The notes under the pieces are model-generated. The model saw nothing but the letters and a program-made list of their open reading frames with translations. It did no database searches and was not told where the DNA came from. Positions 18,811 through 28,247 of a stretch of 64,000 bases of DNA are shown piece after piece. The stretch lies in the NCBI GenBank assembly GCA_028244835.1, contig JAOKBJ010000002.1, forward strand, positions 76,942-140,941, in the 5' to 3' direction. The DNA is from Methylophilaceae bacterium (GTDB taxonomy: Bacteria; Pseudomonadota; Gammaproteobacteria; Burkholderiales; Methylophilaceae). The translations under genes and the position numbers were made by a program. Every line of letters begins with the position of its first letter. Position 1 is the first letter of the stretch.

Positions 18811-19830
18811 ATGGAATCTAATTTTGCACCAAAAACTATAATAGAAAAGACTAAAGAATTAAATAAAAATTGTGTAGTTATTTTAGGAAATGAGCCAGTT
18901 GTTTCTAATCATATCAAAAAAGAAATAAGGGCTTTTACTGATTCTAATAATATTGAATATCAAGCTATTAATCTTGATGCTGCCTATAAGATCAATGAGA
19001 TAAAACTACTATTTGAGAATGAGTCGTTATTTTCTACTGAAAAACTGTTTAGCATAAGTATGCCAGCTGGAAGAGTCTTAGTTGAAACAAAAAATTTTAT
19101 TTCTGATGTTATTTTAAATAATCCCACCGATTTTTTTATTCTAAATTTTCAAAAACCAACTAAAGAATTACTAAAGTCTTCTTGGTTCCAAGAAATAAGT
19201 AAGCAATCAGTTCAATTTGAAGCTAATGAGCCAAATTTAAATCAAATTCAACAAGCAATTAAAATAAGATCGAGTTTTCATAATTTAGAACTAGATAACG
19301 AATCTATATCGTTATTATCAAATTTATCACTAGGTAACTTACTATCCGCTGAAAATGAAATCATAAAATTGTCGTTAGTTGAGTTAGGATCTGATATAGA
19401 TATAAGGAAATTAATAGCCCATATCTCCAATGGGTCTAAATTTGATAGTTTTAAATTATTAGATTGTTGTATGTCAGGACAAATCAAACAAACAGCTCAG
19501 GTATTAGCATATCTTGAAGAAGAAGGAATCGAGCCTTTAATGATTAATGGGCTCTTCTCATGGATTTTTACAGCTATTTCAAAATTAAAATTTTCTCCCG
19601 ATAACTCTATTACAAATTCGAGGTTAATAGAGTTGCGTATATTTGGGACATCTCAGAATTTAGTCCGCACTTCTTTAAAAAAACTTTCATCTAATCAAGT
19701 TGAAGCAAGTTTGATTAAAATTAAAGAGATTGATCTAATGTGTAAAGGAATTAGTGTCGGTAATCCTTGGTTAGAAATTAATAGATTTGCGTTTGGAATA
19801 TCTCGTATATTTTATAAAAAAACAGCGTAA
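18811..19830 (+). CDS. holA: DNA polymerase III subunit delta
   Basis: HolA is the delta subunit of the clamp loader, which opens the sliding clamp on DNA. The 339-residue protein has the usual length and features: an N-terminal AAA-like domain without a P-loop (VVILGNEPVVSN), NESLFSTEKLFSIS, and a helical C-terminal domain. It starts four bases after lptE and ends nine bases before proA. The adjacency lptE-holA-(proA)-nadD supports the call, as the family is divergent in sequence. Confidence 0.92.
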   Translation: MESNFAPKTIIEKTKELNKNCVVILGNEPVVSNHIKKEIRAFTDSNNIEYQAINLDAAYKINEIKLLFENESLFSTEKLFSISMPAGRVLVETKNFISDVILNNPTDFFILNFQKPTKELLKSSWFQEISKQSVQFEANEPNLNQIQQAIKIRSSFHNLELDNESISLLSNLSLGNLLSAENEIIKLSLVELGSDIDIRKLIAHISNGSKFDSFKLLDCCMSGQIKQTAQVLAYLEEEGIEPLMINGLFSWIFTAISKLKFSPDNSITNSRLIELRIFGTSQNLVRTSLKKLSSNQVEASLIKIKEIDLMCKGISVGNPWLEINRFAFGISRIFYKKTA

Positions 19831-19839
19831 AATAATTGA

Positions 19840-21096
19840 ATGAATATAAAAGACTACATGCTCAAGATTGGAAGCGAAGCAAAAAACGCAAGCTTTACTA
19901 CAGCATCTTCAACAACATCACAAAAAAATCAATTTTTAAATAATTTAGCTCATAGAATACTTGATAATAAAGATAATATTACCACTCATAATAAGAAAGA
20001 TCTTATCCAGGCTTCAAAAGACAACCAAGACGATGCATTCATTGACCGGCTAACCTTGAATGAAAAAAATATAGTTGGTATGGCAGATGGATTATTCCAG
20101 TTAGAAAAATTAGATGATCCAATTGGCCAAATCAGCAACCAAAAAACTATGCAGTCAGGTATCAAAGTAAGCCAAATGCGAGTCTCCCTTGGAGTCATAG
20201 GCATGATATATGAATCAAGACCAAACGTCACTGTTGATGCAGCTGGACTATCGATAAAATCTGGAAATGCAATAATTTTAAGAGGTGGTTCCGAGGCAAT
20301 TAATTCTAATACATATCTAGGTGAATTAATTACTCAATCATTAAAAGAAACTGGGTTTCATTCTAACTCTGTACAGATTATCAAAATAACTGATAGAGAA
20401 GCAGTAGATGAACTAATTACAATGAGTAACTTTGTTGATGTAATAATTCCGCGCGGTGGAAAGAGCTTGATAAAGAAAATAACTGAAGATGCAAAAATCA
20501 ATGTTATTAAGCATCTTGATGGAAATTGCCATATCTATGTTGATGAATTTGCTGATATTGATACAGCAATTAATATTGTAGATAATTCTAAAACACAAAG
20601 GCTTGCTACTTGTAACACTTTAGAGTCACTAGTAATTTCATCTAAAATAGCAAAAGAATTTTTACCAAAAATACACAAAATATTTAGCAGAAAAAAAATA
20701 GAGATGCGCGGATGCGCTCAGACAAAAAAAATTATTCCCGAAGTAAAAAATGCTGAAGAAGAAGATTATTATATGGAATATGCAGGTCCAATTATATCAA
20801 TTAAGATTGTCAAATCAATTGATGAAGCAATTGGACATATCAACAAGTATTCTTCAAAACATACAGAGTCAATCATTACAAAAAATCAGGAAAATGGACA
20901 AAAATTTATTAGAGAAATTGACTCTTCAAGCGTAATGATAAATGCTTCAACGCGATTTGCTGATGGATTTGAATATGGTTTAGGGGCTGAAATTGGTATA
21001 TCTACTGATAAATTTCACGCAAGAGGTCCAGTAGGGCTTGAAGGTCTAACCTCACTCAAATATATAGTATTGGGAACTGGTCAAATTAGAAAATAA
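19840..21096 (+). CDS. proA: Gamma-glutamyl phosphate reductase
   Basis: ProA reduces gamma-glutamyl phosphate to glutamate semialdehyde with NADPH, the second step of proline synthesis. The 418-residue aldehyde-dehydrogenase-fold protein shows GVIGMIYESRPNVTVDAAG, the NAD(P)-binding region with IPRGGKSLI, the catalytic cysteine in RLATCNTLES, and the C-terminal GLGAEIGISTDKFHARGPVG. Its pathway partner proB is about 20 kb away on the other strand, so the two steps are not in one operon. Confidence 0.97.
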   Translation: MNIKDYMLKIGSEAKNASFTTASSTTSQKNQFLNNLAHRILDNKDNITTHNKKDLIQASKDNQDDAFIDRLTLNEKNIVGMADGLFQLEKLDDPIGQISNQKTMQSGIKVSQMRVSLGVIGMIYESRPNVTVDAAGLSIKSGNAIILRGGSEAINSNTYLGELITQSLKETGFHSNSVQIIKITDREAVDELITMSNFVDVIIPRGGKSLIKKITEDAKINVIKHLDGNCHIYVDEFADIDTAINIVDNSKTQRLATCNTLESLVISSKIAKEFLPKIHKIFSRKKIEMRGCAQTKKIIPEVKNAEEEDYYMEYAGPIISIKIVKSIDEAIGHINKYSSKHTESIITKNQENGQKFIREIDSSSVMINASTRFADGFEYGLGAEIGISTDKFHARGPVGLEGLTSLKYIVLGTGQIRK

Positions 21097-21098
21097 AT

Positions 21099-21770
21099 AT
21101 GTCTGATAATAAACTAATTGGTCTATATGGTGGGGCCTTTGATCCCATCCATAATGCGCATATATCCATAGCTCAAAACTGTATAAAAAAAATTGGTTTA
21201 AATAAAATAATTTTTATACCGACAGGTAATTCGCCTACTTACAAAAATTTAACTGCGCATCATCATAGATTAGAGATGTTAAATATAATTTGTAAAAATA
21301 ATAATTTTGAAATTTCAGATTTTGAAATTAAAGAATATATTAATCAAAAAAAAGTATCTTACACACTTAACACCCTAAAGTATTTTAAGAAAAATATTGA
21401 ATCTACTTTAATATTCATTCTTGGCGCAGATGTATTTTCTACTATAAATAAATGGCACAAGTGGAAAGAGATACTAAACTACTGTCATTTAGTTCTAGTT
21501 GATAGAACATCTGTAGAATCCGATATTAACAATATGCCCAATGAGGTTAAAATATTTTTCAATGATAATGTCACCAATGATATTAATGATCTTATGAAAA
21601 ATGACCAAGGTAAAATCTACCCTATACAAATGTCCATGTTTGATGAGTCCTCAAGTCAAATAAGAGATAGATTAAAGAAAAATTTAGATATTAAGGATTT
21701 AATACCAAAACCCATTCACGATTATATTCTACAGAATAGTCTTTATAACTTACCAGGCCATAATAAGTAA
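21099..21770 (+). CDS. nadD: Nicotinate-nucleotide adenylyltransferase
   Basis: NadD adenylates nicotinate mononucleotide on the way to NAD. The 223-residue protein begins with GLYGGAFDPIHNAHISIAQN, the nucleotidyltransferase GGxFDPxHxxH motif, and ends with the SSSQIRDRLK motif that binds the nucleotide (ISSTxIR type). Two bases separate it from proA. Its last nine codons, including the stop, overlap the 3' end of bioD on the other strand by 28 bases. It ends the long plus-strand run that begins at lptD. Confidence 0.95.
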   Translation: MSDNKLIGLYGGAFDPIHNAHISIAQNCIKKIGLNKIIFIPTGNSPTYKNLTAHHHRLEMLNIICKNNNFEISDFEIKEYINQKKVSYTLNTLKYFKKNIESTLIFILGADVFSTINKWHKWKEILNYCHLVLVDRTSVESDINNMPNEVKIFFNDNVTNDINDLMKNDQGKIYPIQMSMFDESSSQIRDRLKKNLDIKDLIPKPIHDYILQNSLYNLPGHNK

Positions 21771-22420
21771 TTTGATAAATTAAATGTATTAACTTCTTTT
21801 TGGAATGGTACCTTCCCCATAAAGGGAGCATCAATATTTTCTACAAGATATTTAATATTCTCATCAACCTGCTTCATATTTGGATCAATACAGTTAGCAA
21901 TCCATCCGTATAGTTTATGATGATGATTTTTTATCGACTCAAAAGTAAGCATTGCATGATTAATACAGCCTAGCCTTATCCCTACAACCAAGATAATTGG
22001 TATTGATAAATAGCTAATAAGATCCTCAATTGAGTTATCATTTCCTAAGGGGACTTTGTAGCCACCTGCCCCTTCAACAAATAAATATTCGCATTCCTTT
22101 TGTAATAACAAAAAATTCTCTTGAATTTTGGGGAAGAGTATTTTTTGATTTGATAGATTTGATGCAATATGTGGAGCGATTGGTTGTTCAAATGAATATG
22201 GGTTAATATTTGTGACTGGTTTTCTAACACTATTTATTGATAAAAATTTATGAACGTCGCTATTAATGGTGTGCTCATCAATAATTTCGGTACCAGCTGC
22301 AACTGGCTTCATCCCGCAAGCTAAATACCCTCTTTCTTGAAAAAATTGTATTAGGCCACAGGTAATTTCAGTTTTACCTATGTGCGTATCTGTACCAGTA
22401 ATAAAAAAAGATTTATTCAT
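21743..22420 (-). CDS. bioD: Dethiobiotin synthetase
   Basis: BioD closes the ureido ring of dethiobiotin from diaminopelargonate, CO2 and ATP. The 225-residue protein has the P-loop variant ITGTDTHIGKTEI at the N-terminus, the LVEGAGG-type segment FVEGAGGYKVPLG, and an adenine-binding region near ANCIDPN. It is the last gene of the bioB-F-H-C-D run, 21 bases after bioC. Its 3' end overlaps nadD tail to tail by 28 bases, the longest convergent overlap in the window. Confidence 0.95.
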   Translation of the reverse strand: MNKSFFITGTDTHIGKTEITCGLIQFFQERGYLACGMKPVAAGTEIIDEHTINSDVHKFLSINSVRKPVTNINPYSFEQPIAPHIASNLSNQKILFPKIQENFLLLQKECEYLFVEGAGGYKVPLGNDNSIEDLISYLSIPIILVVGIRLGCINHAMLTFESIKNHHHKLYGWIANCIDPNMKQVDENIKYLVENIDAPFMGKVPFQKEVNTFNLSNYLLWPGKL

Positions 22421-22441
22421 ATTTTTAAATAATTAATTCCA

Positions 22442-23257
22442 TTATTTATCAGATTGTTTCCAAGCATACCCATATAAAGCTTCATAAGTTGCAGGGAAAA
22501 TTCCATCATAGCTGTATTTCCTATACCCATCTGAAATTAATTTTAAAAATAATTTACTAGACAACCCGATTTTTTTACTCTCAAAACCACTTGAAGCGCC
22601 AATTTTTTTTAAATCTAGAAAAAGCATATTAATATCTTTGTAAGCTAAACAGAATTCTTCTGAATTAATGATTGGATCAATAAAGCCTTCAGCATCAAGT
22701 ATTTTTTTAATACTCTTAATTTCTATAAAATCATTTGTTTTCTGGTATTTTGATATTTTTTTTGTGATATTTTTTAATTCAAAAAGTGTATTTGGCCCAA
22801 ATGTGCTAAAAATAAATAAACCCCCAGGCTTTAATATTGATTGTATCTCTTTAAAGGTATTGGAAAGATTATTGCACCACTGAAATGAGCTTGTTGACCA
22901 AATTATATCAAATGTATTTTTAGGAAAAGGTAATTCTTCAATATCGCCACATACATAACTTAATTCATTATTTCCTAAACTATGATTAGCATTATTATGC
23001 TGTTTTCTTTTTGCTTCTCCCAACATATTTATTGAAAAATCGTAATTAATTAATTTAATTTTAGTAAATTTTTTGTTTAATATTTTTCCATTTCTTCCTG
23101 TCCCGCATCCAAGATCTAAAATTGAATTTGGCCTAACTTTTACCAAATTTAATTTTTTAAACAGGTTATCAGATATTTTATCTTGCAAGGATGAGTACTG
23201 GTCATATGTTTTAGCATGCCTATTAAATGCTTTGCGCTTAAACTCTTTATCAATCAT
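22442..23257 (-). CDS. bioC: Malonyl-[acyl-carrier protein] O-methyltransferase BioC
   Basis: BioC methylates malonyl-ACP so that it can enter fatty-acid elongation towards pimeloyl-ACP. The 271-residue class I SAM methyltransferase has the family start FNRHAKTYDQYSSLQ, the SAM motif ILDLGCGTGRNGKIL, and SSFQWCNNLSNTFKEI, a BioC-typical stretch. It lies between bioH (8-base overlap) and bioD. Context makes this much more likely than a generic methyltransferase. Confidence 0.94.
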   Translation of the reverse strand: MIDKEFKRKAFNRHAKTYDQYSSLQDKISDNLFKKLNLVKVRPNSILDLGCGTGRNGKILNKKFTKIKLINYDFSINMLGEAKRKQHNNANHSLGNNELSYVCGDIEELPFPKNTFDIIWSTSSFQWCNNLSNTFKEIQSILKPGGLFIFSTFGPNTLFELKNITKKISKYQKTNDFIEIKSIKKILDAEGFIDPIINSEEFCLAYKDINMLFLDLKKIGASSGFESKKIGLSSKLFLKLISDGYRKYSYDGIFPATYEALYGYAWKQSDK

Positions 23258-24023
23258 TAGTTATTGACCCTTTTATAAACTCTTTGACTAATTGATAACA
23301 TTTTCTTTGATGGCTTATAAATGGAAGATGGCCTGCTGAATCAAAAATAAATATTTCTGATTCTTTAATTTGTGATTGCATCCAAATAGAGGCTTTATAG
23401 TCTGAGATAGTGTCTTGCTTTCCGCTGATTATCAATGTTGGAATATTGATATTCTTTATATTTTCTCGAATATCGACTTTCTCTAATATTTCTAAGGACT
23501 TTTCTAAGCCCTCTTTTGTTGAAGGCCGTTCATTTATAGAATCACTTTCTAACTTCTTTAGAATTTCTTCTTTTTCTTCCTCTTTTTGAATTTGTAATAA
23601 AAAAAATTTCTTTAACGTTTTTTCCCAATTATTTAATAAATCTTTTTTAAATTTTAAGAAAAAGTTTTTATTTACGCCATATTCCCATCCATGTTTTTTT
23701 ATAAAGCATGGAGTTGCTGAAATGCAAACTAAAGAATTAACATTCTTTGTATATTTTAAGCAGTATTTCATTGCGATTAAGCCGCCTAAGGACCACCCTA
23801 TTATTGATGCTCTCTCTGGAATCAATCCATGTATTTCATTTATTAAGTTGTCTATTTTATATGGATTAATTATTTCACTTTTTCCCATTCCTGGAAGATC
23901 GATAATATATAATTTATATTTAGACATTATTAACTTAGCAAATTCTTCCCAAATCTTTCCTGACACACCCCATCCATGAATTAAAACTATCGGCCTTCCC
24001 TCACCTATTATTTTTATATGCAT
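23250..24023 (-). CDS. bioH: Pimeloyl-[acyl-carrier protein] methyl ester esterase BioH
   Basis: BioH removes the methyl group from pimeloyl-ACP methyl ester, ending the BioC-primed chain extension. The 257-residue alpha/beta hydrolase shows VLIHGWGVSGKIWEE, the nucleophile elbow IGWSLGGL with the catalytic Ser, the Asp in SGKQDTIS and the His in SAGHLPFISH. It overlaps bioC by 8 bases and shares one base with bioF, so the four genes are probably translated together. Confidence 0.94.
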   Translation of the reverse strand: MHIKIIGEGRPIVLIHGWGVSGKIWEEFAKLIMSKYKLYIIDLPGMGKSEIINPYKIDNLINEIHGLIPERASIIGWSLGGLIAMKYCLKYTKNVNSLVCISATPCFIKKHGWEYGVNKNFFLKFKKDLLNNWEKTLKKFFLLQIQKEEEKEEILKKLESDSINERPSTKEGLEKSLEILEKVDIRENIKNINIPTLIISGKQDTISDYKASIWMQSQIKESEIFIFDSAGHLPFISHQRKCYQLVKEFIKGSITND

Positions 24024-25210
24024 TACTTTGTATTTAAATTAATTAACTCAGCTAACCTTAGAATATCTTTAAATTCATGTAGCGCTGATATTGAAATTCT
24101 TAATCTTGATGTTCCCCTAGGAACCGTTGGGGGCCTTATTGCTGGAACATAAAATCCTTCCTCAAATAGCTTTTCTGAGATTTTGATTGTCTCGCTATTA
24201 TCATTAATCAAAATTGGTTGAATTGGTGTAATCGAGTTGCTTAGCAATAATTTATTTTCAATTTTTTCTCTTAATAAATGTATTGATTTTAAAAGATTGT
24301 TTCTTAAGCTCTTACCTTCTTTAACGATTCGCAACGAGGTAAGTATTCCACATGATATTGCGGGTGACGAAGCTGTTGTATAAATATAAGTTCTCGCTTT
24401 TTGTATCAAGTAATTAACAATATTTTTATTTGCTAAGACTATTGCACCTGAAATGCCTACTGATTTTCCTAAGGTAAACATATAAATTATTCTTTTCTTT
24501 TGTTTAGGCTTTAAATCTAATTCTGGATAATAATGTTCTAATATACCTTGCCCATTTTTACCTAATACCCCATAGCCATGAGCATCATCAACGTAAAGAT
24601 AAGCATCATACTTTTCACATAAATCTATTATTGCAGGTAAGTTAATCAGGTCGCCATCCATACTAAACACTGCATCTGAAATAATTAGCCTTCTTTTACC
24701 ATAACTATTTTTACCATAACTATTTTTAAGTGCTTTTTCTAAATGGACTAAATCTAGATGGTTATAACGAATAAACTTTGATTTGCTTAATAATGAAGCC
24801 TCATTCAGTGAGGCATGATTCAATCTATCAGAAAATATTACATCATTTCTATCGCATAAAGCACCTATTACTCCTATATTTGCAGAATATCCTGATGAAA
24901 ATAAAATACCTTTATCAAAACCTAAACTTTCGGAGGCTAAGTTTTCTACTTTGTCATGAATATCATAATGTCCAGATATTAAATGTGATGCACCAGAACC
25001 ATTGCCATAATTCTTAATTCCATCAATTATAGATTTTTTTATAATTTTATTTTGTGTTAATCCAAGATAATCATTACTAGAAAAATTATGAACCCACCGG
25101 TTATTAATTTTAATCTTTCCTTTTTTCAGTGCTTGAATTGATTTTCTCTGCCTATATAATTTTTTACTAGCTAAATCTTTTAGATTTACTGATAGGTCTT
25201 GATGCATCAT
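24023..25210 (-). CDS. bioF: 8-amino-7-oxononanoate synthase
   Basis: BioF condenses pimeloyl-ACP (or CoA) with alanine, using pyridoxal phosphate. The 395-residue protein shows NDYLGLTQNK, SGHYDIHDKVE, the PLP-pocket DDAHGYGVLG, and the Schiff-base Lys in FTLGKSVGISGAIV, where Ser-Val replaces the usual Ala-Phe/Leu. Around residue 165 it has a doubled KNSYG unit (KNSYGKNSYGKRRL) caused by a 15-bp tandem duplication. One base separates it from bioB. Confidence 0.96.
   Translation of the reverse strand: MMHQDLSVNLKDLASKKLYRQRKSIQALKKGKIKINNRWVHNFSSNDYLGLTQNKIIKKSIIDGIKNYGNGSGASHLISGHYDIHDKVENLASESLGFDKGILFSSGYSANIGVIGALCDRNDVIFSDRLNHASLNEASLLSKSKFIRYNHLDLVHLEKALKNSYGKNSYGKRRLIISDAVFSMDGDLINLPAIIDLCEKYDAYLYVDDAHGYGVLGKNGQGILEHYYPELDLKPKQKKRIIYMFTLGKSVGISGAIVLANKNIVNYLIQKARTYIYTTASSPAISCGILTSLRIVKEGKSLRNNLLKSIHLLREKIENKLLLSNSITPIQPILINDNSETIKISEKLFEEGFYVPAIRPPTVPRGTSRLRISISALHEFKDILRLAELINLNTK
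24696..24725. repeat. 15-bp in-frame tandem duplication inside bioF
   Basis: The unit TTACCATAACTATTT occurs twice head to tail (24696-24710 and 24711-24725), with two further matching T bases. On the coding strand it doubles the residues KNSYG. The copies are identical, which points to a recent slippage event or a still-variable site. Confidence 0.9.
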
Positions 25211-25211
25211 A

Positions 25212-26222
25212 TTACAATGTTGATAAATTTAATCGTTTAAACAATTTTTTATCTTTTTTAATGTCTGGATTACCAGTAGTCAATAACTGTTCCCCATAAA
25301 AGATTGAATTTGCTCCAGAGAAAAATGCTAAAGCTTGGATACCGTCGTCCATAACCTCCCTTCCAGCAGACAACCTAACAAAACTTTTTGGCATAGTAAT
25401 TCTTGCAACAGCAATTGTTCTTATAAAGTCAAAATGATCAAGTTTTTCAATTTTGTTCAAAGGTGTTCCCTCTACCTGAGTTAAGAGATTAATTGGTACA
25501 CTTTCTGGTGGTCTTTTCATATTTGCTAGTTGTGATATCAAACTTACCCTATCATCTATTGACTCACCTAATCCAACAATACCGCCACAACAAACATTTA
25601 TTGATGCACCTCTAACACGCTCTAGGGTATCTAGCCTGTCTTGATATGTCCTAGTTGATATAATGTCACCGTAAAACTCTGGGGAGGTATCTAAATTATG
25701 GTTGTAGTAATCTAATCCAGCATCTTTTAGTTGCTCAGCTTGTCCTTCTTTCAACATTCCCAAAGTGGCACAAGTTTCAAGACCTAGCTCCTTGACTTTA
25801 GCTATCATTTCTTTAACTGAATTTAGATCTTTTTCTTTAGGTCCTCTCCATGCAGCGCCCATACAGAACCTGCTAGCTCCTGCCTCTTTTGCAAGTTTTG
25901 CAGAAGTTATAACCTCTGAAATATTCATCAATGGCTCATTATCAACTTCTGTATCGAACCTAGCAGATTGAGGACAATATCCACAATCTTCAGAACAACC
26001 CCCAGTCTTAACTGACAGCAAAGTGCTTAATTGGACTGCATTAGGATTAAAATTTGATCTGTGGACAACATGAGCCTGATATACTAAATCGTTAAATGGT
26101 AATTGAAAAAGTAATTTAATTTCTTTCTTTGTCCATTTTTCTATTTTGTTTTCGTTAAACTTCTCTCTGGGCTTTATAAAGTGAAGTGTTTTATTTTTTT
26201 CTATTGAATTTTGGGTGCTCAT
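25212..26222 (-). CDS. bioB: Biotin synthase
   Basis: BioB is the radical-SAM enzyme that inserts sulfur into dethiobiotin. The 336-residue protein has the radical-SAM motif [14 protein letters not shown] for the 4Fe-4S cluster, [13 protein letters not shown], and [13 protein letters not shown] with cluster-associated cysteines. The N-terminal extension is a little long but normal. It is the first gene of bioB-F-H-C-D; bioA, needed between BioF and BioD, is not in the window. The 101-base gap to divergent trmL must hold the operon promoter; I see no convincing BirA operator there. Confidence 0.97.
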   Translation of the reverse strand: MSTQNSIEKNKTLHFIKPREKFNENKIEKWTKKEIKLLFQLPFNDLVYQAHVVHRSNFNPNAVQLSTLLSVKTGGCSEDCGYCPQSARFDTEVDNEPLMNISEVITSAKLAKEAGASRFCMGAAWRGPKEKDLNSVKEMIAKVKELGLETCATLGMLKEGQAEQLKDAGLDYYNHNLDTSPEFYGDIISTRTYQDRLDTLERVRGASINVCCGGIVGLGESIDDRVSLISQLANMKRPPESVPINLLTQVEGTPLNKIEKLDHFDFIRTIAVARITMPKSFVRLSAGREVMDDGIQALAFFSGANSIFYGEQLLTTGNPDIKKDKKLFKRLNLSTL

Positions 26223-26323
26223 ATATCACCTAAGTTATTGATTTTATTTAATTATTTAATTAATTATGTATATGTTAACAAATTTTACACTATATTTATA
26301 ACAACTGTCTAAATTTTAATCAT

Positions 26324-26788
26324 ATGTTTAATATTGTTCTATATGAGCCTGAAATACCACCAAATACTGGAAATATTATTCGCCTATGCGTGAATACATC
26401 TTCTAATTTGCACCTAATAAAACCATTAGGGTTTAATTTAGATGAGAAGCAAGTTCGTCGTGCGGGCCTTGATTATCATGATGTGGCTAAAATTAATATT
26501 TATGAAACTTATAGTGATTGTTTAAAAACATTAAAAGGTAATAGGTTTTTTGCTGTTACGACTAAAGCAACTAAATATTATGGTGACTTTGATTATAAAA
26601 AAGGGGATGTTTTTGTTTTTGGTCCTGAAACAAGAGGATTACCTATGAGTATCCTTGATAATTTAATAGAAGATGAAAAAATTAGGGTTCCGATGGTTAA
26701 AAATAATAGAAGCTTAAACTTATCTAACTCAGTTGCTATTGTTTTATACGAGGCATGGCGACAAATAAATTTTGAATCAGGAATCTAA
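26324..26788 (+). CDS. trmL: tRNA (cytidine(34)-2'-O)-methyltransferase TrmL
   Basis: TrmL methylates the wobble base of certain leucine tRNAs. The 154-residue SPOUT protein begins NIVLYEPEIPPNTGNIIRL, has the knot motifs VFGPETRGLP and VPMVKNNRSLNLSNSVAIVLYE, and the GLDYHD segment. It is a lone plus-strand gene divergent from bioB. Its TAA interlocks with the gpsA TAG on the other strand in the shared bases CTAA (4-base overlap). Confidence 0.95.
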   Translation: MFNIVLYEPEIPPNTGNIIRLCVNTSSNLHLIKPLGFNLDEKQVRRAGLDYHDVAKINIYETYSDCLKTLKGNRFFAVTTKATKYYGDFDYKKGDVFVFGPETRGLPMSILDNLIEDEKIRVPMVKNNRSLNLSNSVAIVLYEAWRQINFESGI

Positions 26789-27783
26789 TTTTCCGGCTTT
26801 ATAGATCGCCCCAAGAGATCGAACACGGCATCTTTTGGTGGCTTACCTAGCTGAACAACATTATTTACCTCGGATGTAATTGGCATCTCAATTTCTGTGT
26901 TATCGATTCTCCTTATTACCTCGGTAGCTGTATAAACTCCCTCAGCAACATGTCCTAAATTACTGAGAATAGCCTTCAAAGTTTCTCCTTTTGCGAGCTG
27001 GATACCAACTTCACGATTTCTTGAATATTCTCCCGTGCAAGTTAAAACTAGGTCTCCTGAGCCAGCTAGACCACTAAAGGTATCCGGATTAGCGCCTAAA
27101 TATGAGCCGAATCTTGAAATTTCCGCCAAGCCTCTTGTTATTAAGGCCGCTCGGGCATTATTCCCAAAACCCATACCATCTGAAATTCCAGAGGCAATTG
27201 CTATGACATTTTTTAAAGCCCCTCCTACTGATGCACCAACTACATCCTGACTTGTATAGACTCGCAAATTATGATGATGAAAAATATTTGCAGCAAATAT
27301 TGTTGTCTCTTTGCTTGTTGTGGCTAAAGTCAATGCGGTTGGAAGAGATCTAACTAATTCTGCAGCAAAACTAGGGCCAGATACAACACCCCAATCTCGA
27401 TTATTTTTTTTTGGGTCGCCTAATTCTTCAAAAGCAATTTCATGGGGTAATTTAGCAGACCCTTGCTCTAATCCTTTATTAGCCCATATAACTGGAGCTG
27501 ATTGATTAATCTCATTTATTAATTTTAAGATTTTTCTAAAGCCTGCAGTAGGAACAGCACAGACTATTATATCTATATCGGATAAAGCGAAATTAATATC
27601 ATCACTAATTTCTAAAAAAGATGGGAATTTAAAATCGCCTAAATACAAAGGATTTGATTTAGCTTTCTTCATTCCAGATACGTGTCCAGAGTCTCTAGCC
27701 CAAAGCTTAGTTGGGTGTAATTTACTTAAATGAATAGCTAAAGCGGTTCCCCAGGCTCCAGCACCAAGAACGCATATTCTCAA
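26785..27783 (-). CDS. gpsA: Glycerol-3-phosphate dehydrogenase [NAD(P)+]
   Basis: GpsA reduces dihydroxyacetone phosphate to sn-glycerol-3-phosphate for phospholipid synthesis. The product has the N-terminal Rossmann motif ICVLGAGAWGTALA, WANKGLEQ, SGPSFAAE, and the catalytic-Lys region GGALKNVIAIASGISDGMGFG. I chose the TTG at 27783, which lies one base after the stop of the upstream gene and has GGGGA six bases ahead; it gives the normal family N-terminus. An ATG at 27804 (seven residues longer, overlapping the upstream gene) is the alternative and lacks a clear ribosome site. The order rhodanese-grxC-secB-(SH3)-gpsA matches E. coli apart from the inserted SH3 gene. Confidence 0.94.
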   Translation of the reverse strand: MRICVLGAGAWGTALAIHLSKLHPTKLWARDSGHVSGMKKAKSNPLYLGDFKFPSFLEISDDINFALSDIDIIVCAVPTAGFRKILKLINEINQSAPVIWANKGLEQGSAKLPHEIAFEELGDPKKNNRDWGVVSGPSFAAELVRSLPTALTLATTSKETTIFAANIFHHHNLRVYTSQDVVGASVGGALKNVIAIASGISDGMGFGNNARAALITRGLAEISRFGSYLGANPDTFSGLAGSGDLVLTCTGEYSRNREVGIQLAKGETLKAILSNLGHVAEGVYTATEVIRRIDNTEIEMPITSEVNNVVQLGKPPKDAVFDLLGRSIKPEN

Positions 27784-27784
27784 A

Positions 27785-28246
27785 CTATATTCCCCAAACC
27801 TCATTTATTCTAATAAAACCCTCTAGGCCTGTAGAAACAGATTTAACCTTAATCCAACCATTTGTAACTATTGGAGAGACTAGACTCAGAACAACAAGCT
27901 CCTCAATATATGCCAATTTAGCTTCGCTAGTGCTTGGTTTATTATAAATAGTTGCTTGAGGATTCAAGGTGATGACGGTTCTTTCTCGAACAAGATTTTT
28001 TGTTTGAGCCCAGCTAATCTTTCCTAAATGATCTTCGACTTTTTTCCAATCTTTTAAACTAACAATAACTTTGAGCGGATAACCTTCAGTTACAATAAAT
28101 TTTTTTTTAGTCGCAGTTGACGGTCCTTCAAATAAAATTAGGTTCTTATTCTTAACAGAAAGAAATTCAGCGAAAACAGTCGAACTAAAAAATGTAAAAA
28201 AAATCCCTAAAAAGAAAACAAACCTAAAAAAAAATTTAGGAGTCAT
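27785..28246 (-). CDS. Exported SH3-domain protein
   Basis: This 153-residue protein has a signal peptide (MTPKFFFRFVFFLG onward, ending FSSTVFAE) and then a bacterial SH3-like region, about residues 35-150. Repeated patterns such as GYPLKVIVSLKDWKKVED and GWIKVKSVSTGLEGFI are typical of SH3_4/SH3b domains that bind cell wall or proteins. I start at ATG 28246, one base after the secB stop; the longer frame would run into secB. Its exact role is unknown; position between secB and gpsA suggests an envelope function. Confidence 0.82.
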   Translation of the reverse strand: MTPKFFFRFVFFLGIFFTFFSSTVFAEFLSVKNKNLILFEGPSTATKKKFIVTEGYPLKVIVSLKDWKKVEDHLGKISWAQTKNLVRERTVITLNPQATIYNKPSTSEAKLAYIEELVVLSLVSPIVTNGWIKVKSVSTGLEGFIRINEVWGI

Positions 28247-28247
28247 C

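Noticed and set aside
26223-26323. BirA operator ahead of bioB
   Set aside because: I looked for the TTGTNAACC / GGTTNACAA dyad. Only a TGTTAACA palindrome and loosely similar TAACAA repeats are present, with no correctly spaced partner.
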